A stretch of 64,000 nt of DNA, from positions 310,081 to 374,080 of the forward strand of contig VXAA01002213.1 in assembly GCA_013399115.1 (NCBI GenBank), read 5' to 3'. This document shows positions 24,847 to 37,800 of this stretch, piece by piece (position 1 is the first letter of the stretch; every line of letters begins with the position of its first letter). The DNA comes from Anseranas semipalmata (Eukaryota > Chordata > Aves > Anseriformes > Anseranatidae). The translations under genes and the position numbers were made by a program. Under the pieces are notes generated by a model, which saw nothing but the letters and a program-made list of their open reading frames with translations, was not told where the DNA came from and ran no database searches.

Positions 24847-26979
24847 GTTGTGTTCAGTTTCCAAATATTTTTGCTCCATGTTATTTGTCTTGTCTGGCTT
24901 AAATTCTTACGCATGTGTAAGGAAAGACCCCTGAGCGTGGGGGATCTTGCAAATCTAGCTCCTCTTGAATCCTTGTAATGAGGCTTAAAACGAGACAAGT
25001 GTCATGTGGACTTCATAAGTCCTGCACATACAGCATGAATTTCACTGATCAAGCAGAACATGCTATAATTTGTCTCTTTTTTTAATGTTTCAAAGCTTCT
25101 TCCAAAAGCTTGTTAGAAAACCGTTAAGCCACATATCACTCTGCACGCTGTTATGCCAAAAATGGTATTATATTCCTGCACCTTCCCATCTCAAAAGTTT
25201 TCTCCACCAATGTAAATTGCAATTTGGTCAGCAGTGGCAGGCTGGATGGGTTCCATTGATTAAAGTTAGCCTGCTGAACACACAGCCTGCTCACCATGCC
25301 CTTTAGATTTTGAAAGAAAACACATTTAATTGTTCCCCTGGGAGAAACATGTCTATTTTCTGAAGTTAAAAATGAAGATGAAAAAGGAATAAAAACAGAT
25401 TTGAGGTAAGAGACTTGCAAAAAACAGTCCTGTAGAAATACTCCAGTGCTCTAAAATCTGTGGGTGTCAATGTCATGGTTAAAAAGATTTTTTTTCCTCA
25501 TTTTCTCCTTCTGACTGACCAGACGGTAAAAGGATGTTTGGCTTTTGCTTTGGGGAGAGGAGGGGACACGAAAAAGAGGAAACCATATGCACTTGCCATT
25601 TGCTAAAAACTCCTGTAGTCTGACAGTGCTGTTCTGCTCACCAGATGAGATGAAACACCTGGGTCCTATCTGCTTGGTAAACATTAAGGTTCCATTTCAC
25701 TAGTTAAAGATTGGCTTCTGTATCCCTACACAGCAGCTTCTAGAATACAAAGTAAACTCTCTCTTTCTGCCACCCGGTCCAAAGAGCATTGGAGGACGTG
25801 GATACAGAGCGAGCACTGTAGCAGAACCCGTGTGTTGGGTGCACACTGTCAGCCCAGCTGAGGCTGGTGCGTTCATCACACTTGTGGTGGCTGACTGAGC
25901 TTAGCTTGAGATATGCAAAATGGGAGCCGGACTTCTCAGTTGTTTGAAATTTGGGGGCACTTGGAAAATGGTGTGCAAAAAAATTATAAATGTAGTATTG
26001 TCTTGTCTTTCTATTTTGACACCTTTTGGCTCTCAAAGGATGATTTTCAAGTTATTCAACAAAAGCTTTTGCTGGACCTTCATTTGCTTTATGTGTTATT
26101 CAATGACAACTTTTTTCTCTGACATGTCTGCCATAGGAGGATCAATCTAATTTTATGTACAACTGTAAAGATGAATGATAAGTAGAAAGGATTCAGGCAA
26201 GTACAAGCTGAATAAATTATAAAGGGCAAATGATGACAGGACTGGGGGTCCCAAGAGGCAGTGATATGATAACAGAAACTAAAGACGAATTTATGATGGA
26301 TGTAGTTAGCATGTACTGAGGCTGTTAATTCTTCAGGGTAGTTTTACAACTTCTTGTGATTGGAGCAATCAAAGTATTTCATTTTAAAGAGATGCAGTAT
26401 ATTTTCACTTGTCTGTTCTGCATATTTGTATGTATGGCCTCATTTATATGCATAGCAGTAAACTCCCATAGGCTAGTCAAGCTTACCTTCCATCAAAGGG
26501 CTCCTATTCTCCAAACCATAATGCCACTGTTTATGCATAAATAAATAGATAATGTGTAACAATTTGAGGGCAAACCTGGATCTCAGTTTAAAAAAAAAAA
26601 AACTTTCCATTTTCATAGCACACGATAATCAAAACAGTTCAGATCCTGCAAGCAGCTGAGCACCTTCAGCTACCTTCAAAGCCAAGCCTAGGGATTGAGT
26701 TAGCTCACAGATCCCTCATGAAAAATTATAACAAGTTTCAGGTAGGTCAAATTTTGGGCTTAAGCTACTTTAAGAGCAGCTGATGCAGCGCCATAAAGTT
26801 AGAGGCAAATCTGATCTCAGAGCAGTTCTTGATTGCGTTTCATTCATACTCTTATTTCCATCTCTTGTTCCTTATTATTAAGGGTATTTGCATGAAAATG
26901 ATCTTTTTTCCTTCCTCTGAAGGGTTGTCTCTTGTCTGTGAGTAATGCTTACTCTGGCCTACATTTGTGAATGCCATGG

Positions 26980-27070
26980 GTTTGATTCTGACTTCATTTA
27001 CACAAGCGTAAATCAGCAGTGATCTGATTGAGGTCAAGGGATTTATGTGGCGTAGGAAAGAGCAGACTCA
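26980..27070. repeat. Ancient palindromic sauropsid repeat fragment
   Basis: 'tttgattctgacttcattta', 'cacaagcgtaaatcagcagt' and 'ctgattgaggtcaagggatt' follow in order a self-complementary repeat common in turtle, crocodile and bird DNA (gattctgatctcacttacac.agtgtaaatcaggagtaac...attgaagtcaatgg). This copy keeps the left arm and the centre. Assigned from memory of the family. Confidence 0.5.
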
Positions 27071-30000
27071 GCTATATTTGTCACTGCTGAAATGATGTCA
27101 TCGTGAACCAGTACCATAGCTCTAAATGGGGAAACAAATTTCTACCAAGAATCTTTGCATTTGAATATCTGATCTTGCAAAACACTGAGCATCCCTGACA
27201 CCTGCTGGGCCATTCAGTAGCTCTTCTGGACTTTTACTAGAGAGAGGTTCCAGGTGCAAACTTTAGGAAGATTATTGGTGTCCTGGTATTTCAGTGGTGT
27301 TAGCCATTAGTTACAAACCCTAATGCTAGGGTTTCCAGTTGTATCATCCTGCTGATTAAGTGGATAATGGAATACACCCAGGAATGACTTCCAAGCAGTA
27401 GACCTTTGCTTCTACTTCCATGGTCTCAGTCATAGAGAGGGGAAGAGGAAGACTGGCACTGTTAGTCAATTAACTTTTCATCTCTTCAGTCATAGAGATG
27501 AGTGTTGACACTGCCTAGTCTGGAGGTCATTTTTTTATAGGGTAACCTCTCTGTAAACACCTACTTCCCATATGTGCACTCGATAGTAATGGAGGAGCAA
27601 GTAGTGACTGATCTGTCCTGCAAGGCCAGCATAGTACTGCAATAAAGCACTTCAGCGAAGGTGCTGTATAGTTGCATGACTTGGACTTTCACCGGTGGCA
27701 AAATGTCCACCTACACTATAGGTTTGCTAGTGGCAGCTGTACCACCCCCAGCGTCCATCGGTGTAAGCTGTCTGTTCTGTGCTTCTGTATGCAACGTGCA
27801 CGTGTCTTCAAACCCTTCGGATACTCAGTGAAACAAAAGTAATTCTGTTCAAGAATAAAACAAAGCAAGACACAAAGGGGGTTTAAGGCCGTACATGGGA
27901 GTGATGGATCAAGTTTGCATTATCTGCCACCAAAATTATCATTGAAACAGGTGTGTCTTAGTCTGGTTTAATTCAACTCTCATGTATAGTAGAAATGGAA
28001 ACACTGCAGCACAGACTAGAATGCTGTGGAGCAGCTACCCTCCATGCCTAATTCCTAATACACAATAAGGGCTTGAAGCTTGGTTGAAACATTTCTTTTA
28101 GTGCTACCTATGGTAGCCAGGTTGGGAACATCGAGGCACGTTGAATATGTACTTTCGGTTGCTTTGGAGACAGACTGCAAGCCTTAGCAGAAAACCCACA
28201 ACCAGTAGCTGCAGAACTATTCAGCAAGCTGCATATCCTGTAGTAAATAATCAAAGCGCATGATTAAGCTTAAAGCTGTGCTTAAAGTTGAGAACGCCTT
28301 TTAGAGAATTAGCTGAGCTGCAGTCCTTTTGGGAGTGGCAGAGCCTGTCCCATTTCTCTGCATATGGATAACTTTTGATAGGACTTGATGTAACGTAACC
28401 CATTTAGCTTCTGTGCTTCACTTGTGCTGGGCTCTTACTTTGGTAGGGAGAAAGTGGTGGGGAACGGGTGGCCGTGAGATTGCACCATCAGCTCAGGCAA
28501 GGAGATATCTGAAGTGACTTTGTTCTGGGTAGCTGCAGCGAGAGCCTTGCAGTGGCACTGCATGTATGAGTTGCTACACTTGGCAGGTTCCCAGCAATGT
28601 CAAATCTTTCTGATTAGTTTCTGTAAGTACAAGGACAAAATTAAGCCTAACCTATTCTTTCAAATAAGAAATGTGCATTTCCCATTTTTCTCTTTAATGG
28701 GAACTTCTTATTATCTTGTTTCCCATACTTTTTCTCCCCTTCCCACCATGTCACCCCTTAAAAGAAAAAAAAAACCTCTTGTCTCATTAAAATACAACTC
28801 CTTTTAAAAACATACACCTTCAAATTCCTTTGAGAATTACTGTACTAAATTTTGACCTTGAGATGCACACCTATCCAGCTCCAAATGAACTCTCTGGTGC
28901 TAGAATGTAGTTATTCCCCTCTTTTCCCCTTAGGTATGGTAAGGTACAATCCTCAAAGCCTCTGCTACTTTCCACTGCGTGTTTTCTTTGGCATGTTGGC
29001 GGAGAAGCTGTTTTACCTACTGGCTTTGTGGGCAGGTTTTGGCAGAGCAAGTCTTGTCCAGCTATAGCTAATCCATTCCTAGCTCAGGTTGCTTCTTGAA
29101 ACAGATGGAGTGAATTTATTTTTCTCCTGATGTGGGAATGGCTTGGTCATTTCTTTGCTACTATCATGACTTTACATGGTGAATATGTAACTTATAAGAC
29201 ATGCTGGCATGAGCTTTTGATTTTGTTTATAGCTTTGATAGATGGGATAGCACTTTGTATCCAGGGTGGCAAAATTGGAATCAGATTTTCTGGGCCCTTT
29301 TATTTATGGCTGACTTAAAATCAGCACCACTGTTCAGATCTTCCTTGGTAAACGTATGAGAGGTTGCATGTCTTTTGCACTACTTAGTGGTCTCCTTTCT
29401 CAGTAAAGTCATGCTAGTGCCTCATGTTTGGCCAAACAGCATTGTCTCCTCTTCTCCTCCATCCCATCTTGCTCTGCATGTTTGTCCTTGCTGTCTCTTA
29501 TCTCCTTTGTAGATTTGCTGGAAACATTACCCTGCGTTCACATAGTGCCTGCCTCATGAAATGAGTTGAGATTATAGCTGCCAAGGTAGAACACCGTGCT
29601 TCCCAACTACTTCTGCCTGGGAGATCATGTATTTTTTTTCAGGCAAGGGGAGAGACTTAGGCTACTGATCCTTCTCATTTTGCGATGCTATGAATACGTA
29701 GATTTGGCTTGTAAATCTGATGTTTCTTGAAATTGAGGATCAGTGTATATATGCTTTTCAGTGTATGCTCACATTGCCCAAGAGAAGAAGACAACAGAAG
29801 AGGGTTGCTCATGCACTATTCACTTCTGTTCTTCCTTAGGACAACTGGGGAGTCACTGAGGATTGATTTTTGTGTGCTTGATCCTGCACAGGGGAAGGGA
29901 GAAGGTGGTGGAGAAGGTTTGCAGGCCAGCTGTTTTGGTGGCAGCAACCTGTGGTGACATCTTCGTTGCTTGATGTTACCATATTTTCACCTGGGAGGGG

Positions 30001-30513
30001 AGAGGCTGAGGTGCTCCTGGAGAAGTTGGGTGCAGTGTGTCACTAGCATCCAGTAACCAGGCTGCTGCTGAGGGAATCCTAGGAAAACATGGTTGTTTGT
30101 GGGCTCAGTATGGTTTTTAGAAGCTGTATTAGAGGCTCTACAAATGTGAATGAGTGAATAGATGTGACACCCTTCAAAGAGAATGTCTCGGGTGCCAGTG
30201 GAGGTCCCAGATTTATCTATATTGCTGTGTTTCTCTTTTATTTTTATTCTATTAAGCCTTAAACCTTTTCCATCAGCACTCTTAGTCCAAGATGCCATAG
30301 CAGAGTGGTAATGCCTCTAAAGTGAGCCTGTCCAAACTAATTTCATTGTCCTTGTTGAGTGAAGTGCAGCAATTAAGCAGACAGCACAAACGGGTCCAGA
30401 TAAATTGGGTATTTACAATTATTTCAGTTTGGATAATCTAATGTGATGTTCGTTGTGCAGCTAAGAAATGTGCTTCCCAGGGAGGGGAGCTTCTATTCTG
30501 TTTTCTTGTTTGC

Positions 30514-30602
30514 TGGGTGTAAATTAAGAGGAGCTCCATGGACTCTTGCAGAGTTTCAGCTACTTTACATCAGTGCAGCGCAAATGAGGATCTGATCCTC
30601 TT
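30514..30602. repeat. Second copy of the palindromic sauropsid repeat
   Basis: 'gggtgtaaattaagaggagc', 'tccatggactcttgcagagt', 'actttacatcagtgcagc' and 'gaggatctgatcc' match the right part of the same family (gtgtaaatca..agagctcca.tgact...tttacatcagctgaggatctggcc). It lies 3.5 kb from the copy at 26980 and overlaps it in family coordinates only at the centre. Confidence 0.5.
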
Positions 30603-31967
30603 TCTTTAGATGCCCTGTAAAGCTGCCTCCCTTCAGCTGTGCTTGCATTTTAGAGATACAGCCAGGGGAGCTGGAAGGTCATTTTCTTTCTTTCTGGGCC
30701 AGGGTCGTGTTGTTGAACTCCTTCACTTTGGGGAATCCAGCTTGCTTTGAGCGCCTCTTTGCTCTCCAGCACAGAAACTCTGACTGACAACTCGGGTTGC
30801 TCGCCAGATCTGGTATTGCTGCTGACTTTCTGGATAGCATTGCAATCACATGTCCTCGTTACCAATGCCTTGCTTTCTTGGAATTAGCACTCTGGGGCTG
30901 TGTTCTGGCTTTCCACCAATTCTGGATGAAAACTCATAGCAATCCCAGTTGAAAGGCAGGGGATTTATACCAGCAGATTGCCACTAAAAGGCAGATCACT
31001 GTTACTATCTGCTCCGTTTCTTTGCAGGATGTATTGCTTCTTCCCTTCTCCTGGTCCAGCCATTGCCCCCTCCTGTCCCCCCACAAGCAACACGCTGTGT
31101 TGCTGGGCAATCCTCACCAACTTAATCACATTTGGGCCCGGTGCTTTTCCTGCAGACCCTGGAGTGTGCAGTGCTTAGGCCTTGGTTATTAGTTTACACA
31201 ATAAATGAAGCCCATTAGAAGAGGATAATCAGGGCTCGGAGAAGGCCACCTCACTCGTTATCTGAGGAGGGTATGTTAAGCCTCTGTAGTTATTAATCAT
31301 ACTTTCCCATGCAGATAGCTGAAGATTGAGTCGCATTTATCCTCTTTGCTCCTTATTTTTTTTGCGCTGATGTGCAAAAGCTCTTTATTATTGTTATTAG
31401 GATAATTCACCGCCCATCCAGTCGGCCAGGACTGCTCCTGAGATGTTGCTTGAAGTCTTGCACCTGTCCACAGTGGCTTGATGATACAGAACAGGGCCAC
31501 TGGAGGTCTCTCCATTTATGTGCCGGAAAACATCCTTGAGAGTCCTAGAAAGTCTCTGCTAGCTGTTATTGAATTGCAGTATCTTGTCCAGAGGCCAAGA
31601 GAGTTCTGAACAGAAGCCGACGCTATTACAAGCGCCAAGTTTAACAGCAGCCCTCTTGATGTCGCTTGCTTTGCCTTTTGATACCAGCTCTAACCTTGAA
31701 CTTAGACTAAGAGGACGTGCTACCTTGTGGCTTTTTGAAACCTAGCCTAAAACCCTTTTAATCAAAGTGAATGACCCTTTCTTCATTTTCAAGCACGTAA
31801 ATCAACAAGGATAAAATCACTCTGTACCAGGTGGACTTGGGTGTTTAAAAATTTTTTTAGAAAAGGAAGTGTTTATTCCATCAGAGAATTGTCTTTTAGT
31901 TCAACTTTTTCCCTAGAAATAGCTCTCTTTTCTCTCATTTTCTTTTTTTTCCTCCTGGCAGCTACAA

Positions 31968-31988
31968 AATAATAATAATAATAAAAAA
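31968..31988. repeat. AAT microsatellite
   Basis: About five AAT units (aataataataataat) run into a short A run. It is short, and likely mildly polymorphic at most. Confidence 0.8.
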
Positions 31989-33439
31989 ATCTTCGTCAAA
32001 GCTCAGGTGCTTGTGGAAGGTGGTTGGAATTTTCTCCCTGGAAAGGCTTTAGTCATGGAACACCTCAGTGCAATTGTTTAAAGCAACAGTTACCTAACTT
32101 CAGCATAATGACAGGACAACCATCCAGTGGCAGATCCCATCAGGGTGTAGCTATTTGCACACGTGTTCCTTTTATGTCTTCTCTCAGCTTTACAGAAGCT
32201 GCATCCCAGTTTTCTTCTTGTTGCACTTAAAGAAAACTGCTTTTCTGTAAGTGGGTTTAGCTTCTGAAGTAGGGGCCAGGTCAGTGATATACAGAAATCC
32301 TCCCCCAGTAAGTCCGTAGTATCTATTGTGCAAACTTAAAATCACCAGTTATCCACTTGCTAAGTCACCAAACATATCAGTTTGTCCATCCGAAAATGCC
32401 TTTTCATTGTGTGAGGAAAGGCACACGTCCAGAATGAATGCTTCATACTGCTTCTTCTATTGAACAACTCCTAACCTTGATTTCTCCTTAAGAAGCCTCA
32501 AGGGCAGGTGGGTCTGTTTCCCTCACACTTGCAATGATGACATTAATATGGGATGCTTAAGCTTCCCAAATGTTGTATTTAGATGCTGAATCTGCATATC
32601 CAATGGAAATCAGCATTTCTGTCTTGACATGGAGGCCAGGTGACGCTGGTCTGTGTCACCTGGTGACCAGGCTCCTTTTTATTTTATGTGCTAGCCCTGA
32701 CAATCTTCTTGATAAGGCCCTAGTGAGAGTCTTGTGCATTGTATTTGACCTTTTTAATGGACTTGTTTTTCTCTAGAAAGTCAATTTAAGGCCTTTCAGT
32801 TTGAGAAATCCTGGTAGTTTGGATCAAGTATTTGTCTGAGACTGATTTCTTGGATATGTTAGGGAATTCTTGAAGTGAAAGGGCCACAGCAACAGAAATC
32901 AACCTAAACAGGCAGGCATGACATTTGTTGGACGTATGGAGCTTCCCAGGTACAAATCCCTGCCCTACCTAATGCAGACAAAGTGAGCAGGTGCTGGCTT
33001 TCCTCTCCTCACCCCAGTTAAGTCTCCTGCTCACCAGGTTCTTGTCTATTTGAAGAGAATGTTTGCACGTGTACTTCCTTTATTTTCTCTTCCCCTCTAT
33101 TTTTAGTTAAATTACTAAGTTATTTTTACCTGAAATGCTAGGGATATTTCATGAGTAGATGAAGATTTTTGTATAGGTCTTTGAGGCACATTGCCAGACC
33201 TGGTTGATTTTTGGAGGATGTGATCTATAGGGTTTTGACATGCTGTAACAAGAAGGGACTGGGATACAGACCAGTTTACTGTAGCTGACCTCGGATTGCA
33301 CTAGAGTGTAGGCAACTTGAGAGCTGCCAATCTCAAAACTGGTTGCCTTTTCTTCCTTAGGTGGGCAAGTGGGGCCATGAGAGAAGTGTGATGGGAAAAC
33401 ACCAGCCTATGATAGTGTGGGTTTGAGGGATGAAACAGA

Positions 33440-33545
33440 GAACCAGGATTTGAGAAGTCTAGGTATAGTACTATACTTTATGGCAGACGAGTCAATGAAC
33501 CCACCTTTGCCTTAATATCTTATCTAATAAAATGGAGCTAATTAA
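33440..33545 (+). repeat. Possible MIR-like relic
   Basis: 'cacctttgccttaatatctt' followed by 'atctaataaaatggagctaa' resembles the MIR 3' phrase (cctcagtttcctcatctgtaaaatggggataa). Only this phrase is recognisable. Confidence 0.3.
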
Positions 33546-34300
33546 GCTCCCCCCATCACCTCTTTGATTACTAGACAGTTTTCCAGAGTAGGATTTTTCC
33601 TTTCATATGCATTTGTGTTTGTGTACAATATGTAGCACTGACAGCCCCTGCTTTTGACTACAGTGTCCTAGACGGTCCTGTGATGCTGACAAAGGATGAT
33701 AACTGTTGGGAGGGAAAAGCTTTCTTCCAATACGAGGTGATGGCTCAGGATGATTCTTGTCTTTCAGAAAAGGGTTGTCTCTTTCTTCTTTCTTGTGAGT
33801 GACCTGAAAATAAATAAGGGAAGAATGGCGTTCTTACTATTACTTCAGGAAAAAAAAAAGAGGGGGGTAAAAAAGAATTTCTTAGACTTGTGCTGTACTT
33901 GTCCATACTGTATTTGACATCTGTAATAAAATTTGGGTCAGATACACTTTTCAATAAAAGGAGGCATCTTACAAACAGCCCCACGCTTGTATTAGGGTCA
34001 TGCCAAGAATAATAGAGACCGTTGTCACTGCACTGAGCCTCTGCATTGTATTAAGTATTCCTCACTCTCTCTTCTCCGCTTTTCTCCAAGACACAATACA
34101 GGATGCCTATCATGTTCCACCACATCTCACCAAAGGGCACAAAAGATGCTGATTAGCAGGGAGCAAGGTTCCTCAAAGTTATTTTAGCACCTCTGAGCAC
34201 AGGGAAAAGGTGGAGCTTTTGTGTTGTTGTGCTTGATCAGGTGTCCTCTTCCTCTGCCCGGGTGAGAATTGGAGGAGGGAAGGAGGACTTCTGTCGGGGG

Positions 34301-34327
34301 TGTGTGTGTGTGTGTGTGTGTGTGTGT
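34301..34327 (+). repeat. (TG)13 microsatellite
   Basis: Thirteen TG units plus a T, preceded by a G run. In the CELF4 sense strand this is transcribed as UGUGUG RNA, the preferred ligand class of CELF-family RRMs. The tract is 13.8 kb into the intron after the exon. Confidence 0.95.
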
Positions 34328-34801
34328 TAGTTTTTTCTTGCTATTACTTCACAGGGAGGATGAATGTTTTTTGTTTGTGAATGAACAGTGTCCTGGGGAG
34401 AGGTGAGGGAGTTATATATTGGCATGTGAAAGAGATGTTCTTAGGTAACCTCCTTTCAGTGTAGTCTGCACAAGGCCTCCCACGTACTGCTCACAGGTGC
34501 ACAACCACTAGGCACCTGCTGTGTGCAGAAGAGATCTTACCTGTGTTAGCATTGCGTGATGTCTTGCTGTAGCCATACTCTGTCCACCCACACTGAAACG
34601 TTCATGTGATAGCACAGAACTGCACCAACCTCTGATCTGTTCACATCTAGGGATTACTCTTGGCCTTGACTGCCTCATACATCCTGCGCTACCAGTTCTT
34701 GCTCGGTGCCCGCAGCAGTGTGGTGGCCCAGGAGTCCTGATCTGGCTGCCCTTTGGAACAGCAACCTCGGTTTCTAGAACTCAAGAATGCTTTCGACACT
34801 G

Positions 34802-34823
34802 AGCTTCAGTCAAGCTTCAGTCA
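34802..34823. repeat. Perfect 11-base tandem duplication
   Basis: AGCTTCAGTCA occurs twice head to tail (34802-34812 and 34813-34823) with no mismatch. It is a short local duplication, with no evident function. Confidence 0.9.
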
Positions 34824-34827
34824 CTTG

Positions 34828-37800
34828 TAAGAACTGGAATCAAGGAGGTGACCACTGAATTTCATTTCATTTGTGCGTCAAGCTCCTTGAAGCCAGGCCA
34901 TGTTGGTAAAGGGCCTATTCACTTCAAATTTCATACCAGGGCTGGCCTGAGATGCTTTCACTGAATCTCTCCTTTTAGTGAATGGTATTTTCTGGGGTAG
35001 ATGGTGAAAACTAGTTTTCTCCAGGGGTGTGATGCCTGTTCTCCTCTGTCCAAAGCCTGGTTTTGCGTGACAAATGCATCAAGAATTCAGTGTCATCTAT
35101 TTGGTGCTGCATACCTGCACTTTCTTTATATTTTTTCCCCTTCTTTTTCCAAAGCCTACTGACATCCTTTGCTGTATTTGAGGGGCTAGCGTAGATCAAA
35201 GTCCTCCCAGGATCAAAAAACATTCTGCGTGCAATCCTTACGGTTACAAACAAGGTCTTTCACTGACAGAAACATGTTTCTATGCATTTTCAGCAGCCTA
35301 TCAGACTTGATTCAGGTGTCACTTTTGATTTCACAGGGAAACTCTTTTCTGCCCTTCCCCCATATTCATTAGAAGGAGCGGGCGTTGGGGAAGGCTTAGT
35401 TTGGGTGAACAAATGGGGGAGCAGCTTTCTTTGGAGAAAGATTTGATATAACTGCTGAGGGTTTAGTTTGCTGTGTCAAGTAGAAGGTGGAGAACTTCAG
35501 TGGAAGATGTGTCTAATGCAAAAAACAAGACAGGTCTCAAACTTGCCTGTTCATTATATTATTTTGGTATTTTTTCAGTTTCTTATGTTCTTTCCTTATA
35601 AGATTTTTGCTCTTTAAGTTGCCATTCAATATAACCTCTGGTGTTTGAAGAGATAGGTGGGTCCAGAATATGTTCTGGAAGTTGGATAAATGGCCTTCGA
35701 TAAAGGATGCTAATTACTATGGGCAACTATTTCTTGTGAGTCTTTTCTTCCTACAGCTTCAAGCATGCCTTTGAAGGAGATGCATTGAAAGTATAAGTAT
35801 TAGCGAACAGTTTTCTGACTAGCTTGAATCTTTTGTATTCTACCTCTTGGGGCTTCTGAAAAGCTTTCTGAAAGTCTGTGATGTAGGCACTGAAAACTGA
35901 ATGCAAATAATCATTTTGCAAATCCATTAGAGGTTCCTATTAGCTTGTGGTACTCTGAAAACACTTTCTTTGCCAAGCAGTTTGGGGTTTTGTTTTGTTT
36001 TCCAGAATGTGTGATAAAAGTCCTTTTTTATTTTCAAAAGACAATTCTGTTTGGACTTTGGCGGGGAGGGGAAGGCAATTTGTTTGCCATTTCCTACCAT
36101 GTCAGGAAAATACAAAAGAAAGGAGTATAAATGATAAGTAATACCCCTTTCCACACTAATGCAGGGAAAAATCTGTATTTTTGCTAGGGAAAATGGTTGG
36201 TGATTAATATTTCTGAACAAATAATCCTAGTACCCCATAATTCACATTCAGTTATTAAAAAAACTATTGATAGAAAGCTCTTTAATAATTAAGTTTAGGT
36301 GTGTGACTGTTTACTCATGGTGTTACTGGGTTTGGTACTGTGTTCTGGTTCACCCTGATACATAGTGATGGAAAAACACTCACTGATAAGTGGCATGCAG
36401 ATGAAACATATTGCTTTCAAGAAGAAAATTAGAAATCCTCCCTTGATGCCCACTTCATCAGGGTCTGTTTATTTGCTAGAAGAGCCTGTTTCATTCCTAG
36501 CTGGTATTTCTTCTCTAATTTCAAGCATCCACGCTTCTTAGGGTACAAGTAGTTGGCACATGGGTCCTCAGAAGATGGGGAAAAATGTAGATGATGTACT
36601 CTAAAGCACTGCTTGTCAGGAAGTAGGAGAAACGAACCCATTTCAATCTGCGATCACTTCTTATGGGATCACACACTTGCTGGCTTGCCTTGGTGGCCTG
36701 TCTTCAAGAGTGCATGCGTGGTAAATAACTTTATTTCCCTGCTGCACAAGATGTGTTTTCTCACTTGTCTGAAGTGAGGAGGTGCCAGCCCCCTTTGAAG
36801 AGTTTTGTTTCTTAGTTTGGATGAGATGTTCAGGAGACAAAGTTCTCAGCACATACACAAGAGCGTGCCTTTCTCTTCTGCAGTTAATTCCTTAATTCTT
36901 TCCTCTGGTACCTTGCAAAGTAAACTACACTAGTGTCTAACTTGCTTTTGCAAGAATAATCCCCACTTGTCATTGCAGGTAGACGGTGTGGGAACACACT
37001 TGTGCAGCAACCCAGTAGGATAAAAAATAATTGTGAATTCATATTCTTGACTGAAGTCTTTCTGCACTTCTGCAGGGCCTGAAAGGGTTACATGAAACAT
37101 AGTAGCTTGTACCTGATGTATTTTATATGAGGAAATGTGAACTGCAGTAAGCTTATCTAAATTTTGACAAATTTGAGATCCATTCTGTGGATGACTATCC
37201 ACCTCTGGATCATGATCTCTTTGTCTATTGTCAAAGAAATACCATCAACAGAGAATCTAGGAAAACAGTTTTATGGGAAATATGAAAGCTGATGTTGCTA
37301 AAGAGTTAACACTTGACATTTTTTGAAAGGAATACTTTCATAGTTTTGCAGAATCTCTTTGAAAATGAATATTGTTCAAAAGTACACTGAAACAATTCTG
37401 TAGTTGTTTCATTTAAATTAAAATACTACTTGCAATTCTGATTAAGATTTAAATTTTTGGAAAGTACACAATTTAAAAGTGATGTAAAAGAAAAGAGGAC
37501 CATCACAAAACTGGAATGCATCAAAAACCCTAACCCTAACTCCTGTTACGTGAAGCTCTTCAGATGATGACCCAGGCAGCAGAGTCCTCAAAGGGCTGGC
37601 TCGGGAAGCCTGACAACTTTGCACCGTGTGCTTATTCATCACTGCAGGCAGATCTTTCCACTGGTCAGATCTAACCTGTCCTGCACAGCTGAGGTTGCTG
37701 AGGCATCTTCCTTGTGAGCTGCCACCTGCCTTGCTGAAACTCGGGGTCCAGGCTGGGTGCGCTGTTCCATGATGCTTGGCACCCTCAGGCTCCAGGCAAT

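Larger units (their letters stand above)
24850..34300. other. Intronic sequence, largely unique
   Basis: Apart from the repeats listed separately, no exon, RNA gene or mobile element is recognised. Blocks 25070-25330 and 31190-31720 are repeat-free and of even composition, and could be conserved elements. An A13 run is at 26590-26602. Confidence 0.4.

Noticed and set aside
37528..37540. Telomere-like CCCTAACCCTAAC
   Set aside because: Only two units; expected by chance in 64 kb and not an interstitial telomeric array.
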